The position numbers and the translations under genes were made by a program. From assembly GCF_004379255.2 (NCBI RefSeq), contig NC_056050.1, positions 15,121,514-15,185,513 of the forward strand: 64,000 nt of DNA, given 5' to 3'. How positions within the stretch are numbered: position 1 is the stretch's first letter; each line of letters starts with the position of its first letter. Below, in pieces: positions 54,960 to 64,000 of this stretch. Under the pieces are notes generated by a model that did no database searches, was not told the DNA's origin, and was given only the letters and a program-made list of their open reading frames with translations. The stretch is from Salvia splendens (lineage: Eukaryota; Streptophyta; Magnoliopsida; Lamiales; Lamiaceae).

Positions 54960-57600
54960 CTTAACTTGGATATGAACCGATTTTGAAATATAACAATTGG
55001 TTATGATCATCCCCACGGAGCTTGAAAGAACATAAGATAGGTCATGAATATGGGATGAAATCAAACAAATGTCAATTCTCATAGTAGGCTACCAAAAGAT
55101 AACTCAGTTGTTCGACCAAATTTGGAAGGTCCACACATCAATGGATAATGACTTAAAGGGTTGAAGAAAAGAAATGATCAGTTGCATGAGGATTGAGAAA
55201 TATAGGCAGTTGTCACAAAGCGGTACTGATCATGGTTCAAGGAAAATCATAATATGGACTGACAGAATCACATCAATAGGTTCATAAGTTTGTGAAAGGC
55301 AATCAAAGTCAAAGGGGTTATTGAAAACAAAAAAATCAAGTGGATTAAGTTTGTTAAGGCAAGGAACAAAATGTAGGCCTTAACTTCATTTTGTAGAAAG
55401 AAAGGTTCTATTATGGAAAGGATACATGAACTGAACCCAAAAGAATTTCACTCTGTAAGGAAGAACTTGACACAGACATGGTGACAAAATAAAAGGCTAA
55501 ACAAAAGTTCGAAGAAGAATATCCCAATAGAAAACATGTCTGTGAAACGTGATTATATTGAAGGACGTAACTGCAAGCAGCCTTAGGAATGAAGCTCAAT
55601 AGCAAAGGCTCACAGAGTCAAAGTATGGTCCGTATAGATAATAGATCAAAGAAGACTACAATCAATCCAAGTGTCCAAAGTTATGAAGGCAACACCACTT
55701 TCCAAGAAGTGAAAGTGAGTTATGACTCAATGGAGGAAAAGAAACAATATGCATCACTTGCAAGGGGTGAATGAAACAAGCTGTTAAATAGACAATGGCT
55801 CACGGCTATTTGAAAGGTCCTGAAAGATAACTTCTTATAATCCAAGTAAGAACTGTTGACTAGAATAGTTTGTTCCACCTATTAAAGTCGCACCTCCTTG
55901 TTCATCTTTCGCAAGCCGAAACTGGTAACATAGCTCTAAGAACTGTGGATTCCACACTGAGATTCTTCGTGTCATTACCATAATAACGATAGTTGAAATC
56001 CATATCTTCATAAAATTCTTTGCCTGTCATAATGACTATCCTCGTATGACATGGTTATCATCCTCGTGCTCCTTAGCAGGGTATGGAGATCATCTCCATC
56101 GTGCTTCCACTTACGCAAGATTAAACTATACTAATTTAAATTGCGAGTATGATCGCTCGTCGTTGCATGAAAATATCTCTTAGCATCAGTTCTTCTTGTC
56201 TCGCACCTTGACTTAAGCATTTGCCTTAACTTTCATATTCTCGTACGTTTCATTGCTCAGAGAAGCAATAGTTAAGTTTTCAACTTAGAACTACGATTCG
56301 CACGGTCAACTAGGCTTATATTTTAGTTACTCTAAGTTCACCACACAATTCATCATCTCATAGATCATCATCTACTTCAATTTACGTCATTCATACCCCA
56401 AGATAAACACATCACATTTTCACTTCCCACAGCAAAACACTTTCGAACTTCACATTATGTTCAAAACTTTTGAAACAAAATTTCTTTACACTTTCTCACT
56501 TTCCTAAAAATTTTCCACATTTCACTTTTAAAGTAAAAGTTTTGACTCAAACTAAATCGTAATTTCGCATCAACTTTCATCATTCGTATAAAACATTCCA
56601 TAGAATAACACATCATACCTCGCACCTCATAACATACATAACATCACACTTCCACAGCTCAATTTTCCAAACGAAGTAAATTTTTTTGTCGAAACTCGTT
56701 TTTTTTTTAACAAATCATAAACACCACAATTTCCATTGATCAATTAATTTCCTCAAAAGAAATATATTTTTATTTAAAAAAATTCTAACAACTTTCCACA
56801 ACATAAATATTTTTCCTCAACCATACTCCACTAGAACAACTAGTCATTAATATCGCAAAACAATCAACCTCAAAATCATTTTCCCATTTTTTTTTCTACA
56901 TGTCTAACACCATGCAAATCTTTCAAAACTCATAACGCATTTGTATTCCAGACAAAACACTCATGCACTTCGCATATATGGTTGAAACAACATTTTTAGT
57001 TACTCATCTTTTCTCATAAATTTCAACATTCTCAAAACAACTCATCAATTGTCATTTTTGATGTAAAACACTCCATCTTCCTATGTTCGCATGCTTACAT
57101 CGTAGAACTTTCACACATAACACATATTTACGACATTATGTCACTCATGCTCATGTTCCACATAAGTATACCAGAACAATATCACATTCTTACATACGAC
57201 ACGTGTTTAGATCATCTTGACAATCATGCTCATACTCAACAAAATCATACTATCACAACATTATTTCCACATAAAGCACGTGTTTAGATCATCACACAAA
57301 TCATGCTCACATTCAACTTCTTTACGTCATCACATCATTTATTCACGAATTTGAACATGAGAATCACATCACATCATCACGTAATTACATGCTCATGCAT
57401 TCTTTTGCCCAAACCATCCTCATCATATCATAAAGTTTATACCTCGTTCTCATATTTCATCAACAACTTTAAAACATACCTCACTTTCCTTGGTTGAGCG
57501 TGATGCTTTGGATGTTGAGCCTTCGTGACATTTCTAGTCAATACGGGTTCACTAACTTAGACTTAAAGTGAAAGAAGACTCTCGGACCAGAGCGAAAGAA
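54960..57600 (-). other. Region where gag should be: no coding sequence found
   Basis: Between the protease remnant and the PBS, Tekay-type elements carry gag. Here 2.6 kb have only short random frames on both strands, no zinc knuckle (CX2CX4HX4C) and no recognisable capsid. 55000-55860 is purine-rich on the plus strand; 56300-57500 is rich in CATCACA/ACATTCA words. The region may be a replacement of gag by unrelated or decayed sequence. Confidence 0.6.
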
Positions 57601-57604
57601 CAAA

Positions 57605-57616
57605 GCTCTGATACCA
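57605..57616 (-). promoter_or_regulatory. Primer-binding site (initiator tRNA-Met type)
   Basis: Minus-strand TGGTATCAGAGC, three bases inside the 5' LTR; the usual PBS of this lineage and fully intact. Confidence 0.9.
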
Positions 57617-57619
57617 CTC

Positions 57620-60600
57620 TGTCACGACCGCCCATACAAGGGGTACCACAAACGCGGCGATCGTGACCGACATGCATGGATTACAATTTAGAAGATCAAC
57701 TTAATTAACTTAAAGAAAGGAAAACAACTTAGTTTAAAATTTTTAAGGTTATATTTTTTTTTTGAAAAGACATAAGAAAAATACATTCAAAAAGGACAAC
57801 GGAAAAAAAATTAGACTTAAGAAATACAACCATTAATAACTAAAGTAAAACAAACATTTAACTTAAATCTCGAAGAATATCATTTTCAAAAGACAACGTA
57901 AACACTTGTTTAAAAACTAATCACCACCATACATGTTCAAACACAAAGCATAAAGAAAAGATTAAAGTCTTGAGACATGGTTCAAGTTATAGCAGCGGAA
58001 AATACAGTTTAAGGAGAGTCAAGGACTACGCCTATGTATGACGACACAACGTATCCTACGTTCTCAAGCCAGCTCAACATCCACCGCAACATCCCGCTCA
58101 ACCTGCACATAAGAAAAATAATATGCAGGGCTGAGTACTTGTTGTACTCAATGGGCTCATGCCGAAAATATTTTAATAAGTTATGTCATCCATACCAGTG
58201 ATCTCGAGTTTTATGTATTAAGAAAATCACGAGAAACACAAAAATATTCAAGTCTGGCCAGACAATTTATCTCCCCACTTTTCACATCAATCCATCAATC
58301 ACAATCACAGTGCGACAATAGTGTGGCCACACTATTCGCCCACGAGACCGGCCGACTTGCAAGGACGGCTCACGATCCCACCAGTGTACACAGCCCGATA
58401 GGGTTTACGGCCCTACTCGGACCCGAATTCGTTTCACAACACAGCCATATAGCCTAACGGAGTAAACTCATACGAACTAGGCATCAGGCACACAATCTCA
58501 AAACAAAAACATCATGGCATGACATAACAGTTAAACCACCCTTATATCTCCACATAATATTTTTCGGAAAAGTAAAGAGGTTTGAAAAGAAAGCCCACCT
58601 CGTTCTCTTAGCAAAATCACAACCCAACTTAGCAACTCTCGATCCTCGAGTTCACGAATACACAACACCCTTGTCAACGACAACACAAGTCAGCCTCACA
58701 CAACAACATATCACTATGCATGTCCTATCGTTTCTCTCTCATCGTTTTCCTCAATTTCCCAAACCCGACATACATCTCAAAGGTGTAAACACACGTAACA
58801 CATTTCAACTTATCACAAGTGATTTCAACATTTAAGCACATTCCTTGGACATACATGCATCATACAATACTTTTAAACTTGAAAAAATAAGTGTCATTTA
58901 ATCAAGGCAGAAAACTGGCAGAATTGCGCGACCGTTTTGTAAAAATCACTTTAAATTCACCCGACCTCAAAACATGCTAAATTTTGGTCACGATACAGAG
59001 GACACATTTAAGTTCATCCATGAAAATTTTCATATCGAAATCACGTCATTTAGTCAGTCATATCACATATTGAACTCTCTGGTCGGAACATACAATTTCT
59101 GGCAGTATTGCGCAGTTCATTTGAAAAATTCACCATAAATTCATACGATGCCAAAAAAAGCTGAAAATTTAACACAATACAGAAGACACTTCAAATTTTC
59201 ATATAGCTCAAGAATCACATCAATCGGAGGTCATTTGGTCAGACAAACAGAAAACGAAACATTCATGGCGAGAACTCACGTTTCTGGCAGATTTGCGCAG
59301 TCAACTTCAAAAATTTATTAAAAATTCATTTTTCGATAAAACGGGCTGAAATTCACACGAGACACAGAAAACATCTTGAAGTTTACTCAGTAAATATTTC
59401 ATAGCAAAATTCGTTCGTTTTATAGGTCAATCACAGATCATAAGTCACTGGTCGTGCACCACAGATTTTCAGGTTCATAGATCGAAAATAGGGTTTTCAT
59501 CTTCCATCAAACAAACATCGATTTTTCATGCTCGAACACACATAATCATGCTTAAAAGTTTCTCACACACATATTTGCACATGAACTCACATCATTCACC
59601 AACTATTCCAATCCAACATCACATGATTTCAATCAAAAACACAATATTATCAAAGTTCTTATGCAATCACACTTTCCCACCGATAAATTTTTCGATCTAT
59701 TAATCCTACACCCTCTATATGCATTTAGGATTCAAGAATAATGTTTCAATGAAGAGATGAGAAGAAAAACTTAGTTATACCTTTTCGAATCACGAAAACA
59801 AACGGTAGGAACAAGGATGGAGGCGATTCGTCGAAACTCTTGAAAAATCCACTCCAATTGATGCAAGAAATAATGAGGGAAGAAGTTTTTGGAGAGGATG
59901 GAGAGTGAAGGGGGGAGGCACGAAATTTTGAGGGAGATGGGGGCTAGGGTTTAGTTTAGGTGTTTGTATAGGATTAGGTTAAAGTTTAAAGAATTATTTA
60001 ATTAATTATGGAGGGATAAAATAATGGCCAAATGAAATAAAAGTCCCATAATTAAAAGAATAAAATAGGCATGTAGGATGGGGAGGAATTCGAAAATTCC
60101 ATGTAGAGCATAACAAGGAATTTATTTGGTATTTACTTGGAGAGAATATATTCACAACTTAGGAAATAAAAGTGAATATTCCATAAACAAGGGAACAAAA
60201 TAAATTAAATCTCCAAGTAGGAAAATAATGAGGAAGGGACGAAAATTCCATAAGGAATTGCACAAGGAAATTATTTAAATCCTCAATTAAATAGAATAGG
60301 ATTTAAATTTGGTAATTTCTTTATAGGAAAAGACTCCCATAAAATAGGCAACAACTAAATAAATTTGCACAAGGAAATTAACCAAAATGGGGCGTGCGAC
60401 ACAAGGAAATATTCACATCCCCAATTAATTGACTTAGGTATTAATTTGGTATTTCATTGAATAAAAGGGATTCCACAAAATAAGAAACAAATATATTCTC
60501 CTCTAAAAAATAGGGACACCGAAAATTGGCTTAATTAGCCACAAGGAAATAATTCAACTCTTAATTCAATTGGGGCGAGGGAATAAAATGTGGCAAGATT

Positions 60601-60894
60601 TAATTGGATTTAATTTGGATGAATATCCCAAAACAATTAATTAAATCCAAGAAAGAATAAATTCTCAATAATTGGAGGGGCCGACAATAGCCATTTTTTG
60701 GCTAGAACAAGATGCATGATTTTATTTAAATTGACTCCCCACATTAAAATCTAATTAGCACTTCATTCCAATTCCCCCATGATGATTTATTCCACAACCA
60801 AACTCAAACACGTAGCAACAATTTAAATTTCATAAATGAAATTTCCAACCGACATTTATTAAATAAAGGTCATACAAATTTTTGGGATGTTACA
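57620..60894 (-). repeat. 5' LTR (right) of the Tekay-like element
   Basis: 3275 bp, the same length as the left copy. Visible differences: near 58861 (CATCATAC), 59009 (CATTTAAG), 59037 and 59045 (CGAAATCACGTC), 59424 (TATAGG) and 59725 (GCATTTAG). The count is by eye. Confidence 0.96.
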
Positions 60895-60899
60895 TATAA

Positions 60900-61580
60900 T
60901 CAATGCAAACTCGCCATCTCGTGGCTACTCTAGTGGCAGTCATCTCACCATCCTTACCGGGCACTACAGTCATCCCCCCCTTCTTGACTACCACTTGTGT
61001 AGGACTTACCCATTCACTATCAGATATAGTATAAATTATCCCTGCATCTACCAACTTAATCACTTCCATTCTTACTACATCTTGCATGATAGAGTTCAGT
61101 CTACGTTGGTTTTGCACATGAGGTTTATCTCCTTCTTTAAGTAAAATCCTATGCATGCACATGGTTGGGATAATTCCTTTTAAATCGCCAATAGACAATC
61201 CTATAGCAGACCTATACTTGTTGTCCTTTCCCAGAAATGCGGCGGCGGAAATCACAACAGGATAAGTGTTGTCCTTTCCCAGAAATGCTTATTTAAGGTG
61301 CTCCGGGAGTGGCTTCAATTCCACTTTCGACGGTCCTCGTGGTTTCCCTAATTCTTTCTTCCTTTCGTCCTCTTCTTCAGGGGTGCGCAACGGCAAGAAT
61401 GTATTTCCTTTCTGGGGAATCCTTTCGGGAAGAACCTCGAGTTCTGCAATCATAGCAGACACATTAACTTTGCAGTTAGATGAATCAGTAGTAGGAGTGA
61501 AATAATTAATAAGACAAGATTCTAATGGGTCCCGAGTTCAGTGGTATTTGACTTCCACTTCTAATACGCAGTCCGTGACT
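60900..61580 (-). pseudogene. Tat/Athila-like gypsy RT N-terminal part (middle piece of the split gene)
   Basis: Minus-strand reading: ELEVLPERIPQKGNTFLPL, KVELKPLPEHLK, then IISA-like linker, GLSIGDLKGIIPTMCMHRI, NQRRLNSIMQDVVRMEVIK, SEWVSPTQVVVKKGGMT, VATRWRVCIDY. Here it is cut by the Tekay-like insertion at 60894. Stops occur near 61540 and 61290, and the latter lies beside a 20-bp duplicated word (TTGTCCTTTCCCAGAAATGC at 61221 and 61269). The right end of this piece is cut by the solo LTR at 61586-61937. Confidence 0.9.
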
Positions 61581-61585
61581 ACTTG

Positions 61586-61937
61586 TGATACGAGGGTACT
61601 CGTATCGGTCCCGGCAGCGCAAGGTCGCCGGAGAAGGGTTAGTTTCGTTCGCGGAATCCTCCCGTCGAGCAGCCTAGGGTTCTCGGTCAATTAGAGTTTG
61701 ACGAGATGAACTTGCGAAAAAATAAAGTACGAAAAGATAAAAGAACGATAAAAGATAAATTGATTTGATATTTCTCGAATGATCCAAATGAATAACAATG
61801 TCCACTATTTATAATAGTGGATACCCTAACTTAAGGAACAATAAAATAATCCTAATAAATATGAAAAGATATGGTAAATAAATAACTAACAAAATACTAT
61901 AGATATGGGGGATATTCCCGAAGATATGCTTGTATCA
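61586..61937. mobile_element. Solo LTR (352 bp) in the gypsy protease/RT linker
   Basis: TGATACGAGG...CTTGTATCA with perfect TSD ACTTG (61581-61585, 61938-61942). The left 20 bases fold as ATACGAG-GGTA-CTCGTAT. It is related to the LTR at 46281. Confidence 0.93.
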
Positions 61938-62279
61938 ACTTGGATGACACTGCACTCTTGATAGCCTTCTGCTCCGTCTTTCCCATGGAATTTCAAAGTG
62001 TCGTAGATGTTGAAGGTGATACTTTCATTATTCATTCGCAACGTAAGCTTCCCCTTTTGTACATCTATCATAGCTTCCCCAGTGGCTAAAAATGGTCTCC
62101 CAAGTATCAAAGGCACCTTCTTGTCTTCTTGCATGTCCAAAATAATGAAATCAGCAGGAAAAATGAATTTTCCTACTCTTACCAAAACATCTTCTACAAT
62201 CCTCCTTGGTGTTGTTGTGCTCCTATCCCCCATTTGCAAAGTGATTGATGTGGGGTGGATATTGTCAATATTGAGCTTC
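61938..62279 (-). pseudogene. Tat/Athila-like gypsy protease, C-terminal piece
   Basis: Minus-strand ITLQMGDRSTTTPRRIVEDVLV, FPADFIILDM and VPLILGRPFLATGEAMIDVQ are the body of the aspartic protease. Its active-site part lies on the other side of the solo LTR 62280-63620. No stop within this piece. Confidence 0.92.
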
Positions 62280-63620
62280 TGATGCACTTTTTATTAGCAC
62301 TAAATAAACCTGCAAGTATACCGAGTATATATAGTATAACTAAAGATCAGGACCGGATATCGAACATAAGGAAAACAATCACAGATTGACTACCTCCTAC
62401 TAACCTTCTTTCACTATTTGGAAAACCGAGAGAATTTTGGAATATTGAAAACAAGAACAACTTGAAAGCAATAAAACAACTAATTCCAAATAATTAAAGA
62501 GGTAAAATATGAGAGATAAGATAATTTCAGGGATGTGCGTTCACAGTTATGGTTATACAAATTCCAACTATAATACTATAACACAATTTATATTTCGATA
62601 GAACGAGTCACAAAAGTTTTGCTCATACGGCGCAAGCGTAGATTACTAACACTAGGGTTGTCAATCTTAGATCCGTAACTCCTAAAAGCTCCTAAGACCC
62701 TTGAAAAATCCTCACTCTCAATTAACAGTGCCATTTTAAGGGAAGCTAATTGTAGTGTCTACTAAGTGGATCTAACTCGCAAACCTCCTCTCACGATTAT
62801 GTAGCAAGTTATATTAAATCATCACCGAATGTGTCACTCAAACGTGAAGTATTATGGAACAACTTAGGGATGAAACGAAGTAAAAATAAATAGATATTAA
62901 ATAAAAAATGGAATTGTATAGCCAAAGTCGTTACTAACACATCTCTAGAATCCCATGAATTTAGTTACACATAATTGAATAAGCTAAAAACATAGAATGA
63001 AGGGAAAGCAAAGTGAACATAAGAACTAAAGTAATAAAACCCATAGGTTGAATCCTTGTAGCCTTGATTTTATCTTGATTCCTTGTACAACTCTCTCAAA
63101 TTAATGCTCTACAATTATAAGGCAAAAAGAAGATTCTAATGAAGCGGTTTGAAGGGATATATATAGAGGAAAATTCGAGCTCCATCAAACAAGGCAAAAA
63201 GTGGCTAAGTTTGGTAAATCTTAGGGAGAAAGTAGGTCAATTTCGTGCGCTGTGTTTTCTCAACGGGCCGCTGCACCTTGGCCAGCGGTCGCAGCATGTT
63301 GTCCCGTATCCTCTGGATTATTTGGAGCGGTCGCTGGGCGTGTTCCTCATTCCATACACAACTTTCCCGGAGCGGACCGCTACTGGCTCAGCGGTCGCTG
63401 GCTGTGTTGCAGCGGACCGTTGGGCGTCTCGAAAGCTTCAGATTTCCAACTTCAACTTTTTACTGTCTTTTTCGGCTCAAATATGCACATTTCTCACAAA
63501 ACACGTCAAAATACCAACATAGATAAAAAAAATATGCAAAATATGGACATGAATTGTGATTTTGACATAAAAATTGGATCAAATAAAAGCCTTAAAACTG
63601 TGCAAAATCTGAGCGTATCA
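62280..63620. mobile_element. Solo LTR (1341 bp) in the gypsy protease
   Basis: Left TGATGCACTTTTTATTAGCAC, right CTGAGCGTATCA; flanks GCTTC (62275-62279) and GTTTC (63621-63625) are a TSD with one mismatch. ACTAAATAAACCTGCAAGTA with ACCGAGTATATATAG is typical of Athila/Tat-type LTRs. It carries repeated GAGCGG(T/A)C / CAGCGGTCGC motifs at 63280-63420. Open frames at 63139-63522 are chance. Confidence 0.85.
63275..63425. repeat. Short dispersed repeats (AGCGGTCGC / AGCGGACCG) in the solo LTR
   Basis: CCAGCGGTCGC, GGAGCGGTCGC, GGAGCGGACCGC, CAGCGGTCGC and CAGCGGACCG lie at 20-50 bp spacing, in a GC-rich island of an otherwise AT-rich LTR. Confidence 0.7.
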
Positions 63621-63625
63621 GTTTC

Positions 63626-64000
63626 CTATAGAAAGATAAAAAACATTAAATTAATACTTGCTCCAAGATCACATAAATTTTCACCTTCTACATTGTTTCT
63701 CAAAACACAAGATAAAGTAAAACTCCCTGGATCTTTGTGTTTGGTGGGCAGTCCTTTCTGAATTATAGCACTGCAGTTCTCAATTAAACCAACTGTCTCG
63801 TACTTCCCCCACTTCCTCTTCTTAGCAACCACATCCTTAAGATGTTTGGCGTAATTGGGCATTTGTTGTAATGCCTCCACTAGTGGTATGTTGATGTGGA
63901 CCTTGCTCATGACCTCCAGGAATTTGGCGAACTGGGCATCTAGCTTTTTGCTTGTCAGTCGCTAGGGATAGGGGATGGTAGCAGTGTTGGAGAATTGTGG
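63626..64000 (-). pseudogene. Tat/Athila-like gypsy gag-pol: gag end and protease active site (runs off window)
   Basis: Minus-strand FLEVMSKVHINIPLVEALQQMPNYAKHLKDVV, TVGLIENCSAIIQKGLP, PGSFTLSCVL and ENLCDLGASINLM. The last is the protease catalytic D-x-G motif in the form typical of Tat/Athila gypsies. The frame is cut immediately after by the solo LTR at 63620. A TAG stands upstream of the first Met (near 63961), so the 5' part is also damaged or continues outside. Confidence 0.92.

Larger units (their letters stand above)
48444..60894 (-). mobile_element. Complete Tekay/Del-like chromodomain gypsy retrotransposon (12.45 kb)
   Basis: Two 3275-bp LTRs (48444-51718, 57620-60894) with ends TGTCACGACC...GGGATGTTACA and perfect TSD TATAA (48439-48443, 60895-60899). 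PBS TGGTATCAGAGC follows the 5' (right) LTR after GAG, and a polypurine tract precedes the left LTR. The pol order protease, RT, RNase H, integrase, chromodomain and the very long LTRs fit the Tekay/Del chromovirus lineage. By eye the LTRs differ at about six positions, so insertion is recent, yet pol is broken and no gag is found. It splits the RT gene of an older gypsy between the CIDY and RMLN codons. Confidence 0.96.

Noticed and set aside
63139..63761. Three overlapping plus-strand frames of 93-169 codons
   Set aside because: They lie across the solo LTR and into the antisense of the gypsy protease; no recognised domain.
1..64000. CRISPR arrays, bacterial operons, viral gene cassettes
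   Set aside because: No regularly spaced identical repeats with unique spacers and no prokaryotic gene organisation; the reverse transcriptases all belong to plant LTR retrotransposons by domain order.

Overview
The window is nuclear DNA of a flowering plant, very probably a eudicot. One host gene with GT-AG introns sits among densely nested plant transposable elements (Ty1/copia and Ty3/gypsy LTR retrotransposons, a Helitron, PIF/Harbinger, hAT, Mutator-like and CACTA elements, and many Stowaway-like MITEs). I cannot name the species; an asterid would fit but is not shown. There are no bacterial operons, CRISPR arrays or rRNA genes.

Layout. 1-980: start of a copia element on the minus strand (gag N-terminus, leader, LTR). 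983-5118: a GC-rich patch, an AT-rich degenerate repeat field and unassigned sequence. 5124-11738: a complete but dead copia element with 367-bp LTRs and target-site duplication (TSD) CCTTG; a 1457-bp solo LTR (5500-6956) sits inside its primer-binding site. 12518-14998: a PIF/Harbinger transposon with a broken transposase, itself hit by a hAT MITE (12569-13134). 15154-22515: a Helitron with a decayed Rep/helicase gene, a CACTA MITE and Stowaway MITEs; a second Helitron-type 3' end lies at 23579-23582.

23981-28351 (minus) is the one convincing host gene: a three-exon type-I pectin methylesterase with an N-terminal inhibitor-like (PMEI) pro-region. It encodes 523 aa, all catalytic residues are present, and its introns hold MITEs.

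28686-46172 is a mosaic: foldback MITEs; a 2.45-kb non-autonomous gag-only LTR retrotransposon (29504-31956); an hAT transposon of about 4.2 kb with a frameshifted transposase (32475-36629); hAT and Harbinger MITEs; a tRNA-like SINE head; and a Mutator-like foldback MITE containing a 1.6-kb solo LTR.

46281-64000 is a nest of gypsy elements on the minus strand. The host is a Tat/Athila-like gypsy whose protease and reverse transcriptase are split by a 1341-bp solo LTR, a 352-bp solo LTR and a complete 12.45-kb chromodomain (Tekay/Del-like) element with two 3275-bp LTRs. Those LTRs differ at only about six positions by eye, although the element has no recognisable gag and a multiply broken pol. 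It therefore looks very young but was presumably moved by proteins supplied in trans.

Apart from the pectin methylesterase nothing here is likely to make a functional protein. The value of the window is its datable insertion history and several unusual structures: insertion into a PBS, mosaic LTRs, a gag-less young gypsy, a chimeric gypsy pol, and long foldbacks next to and inside a host gene.
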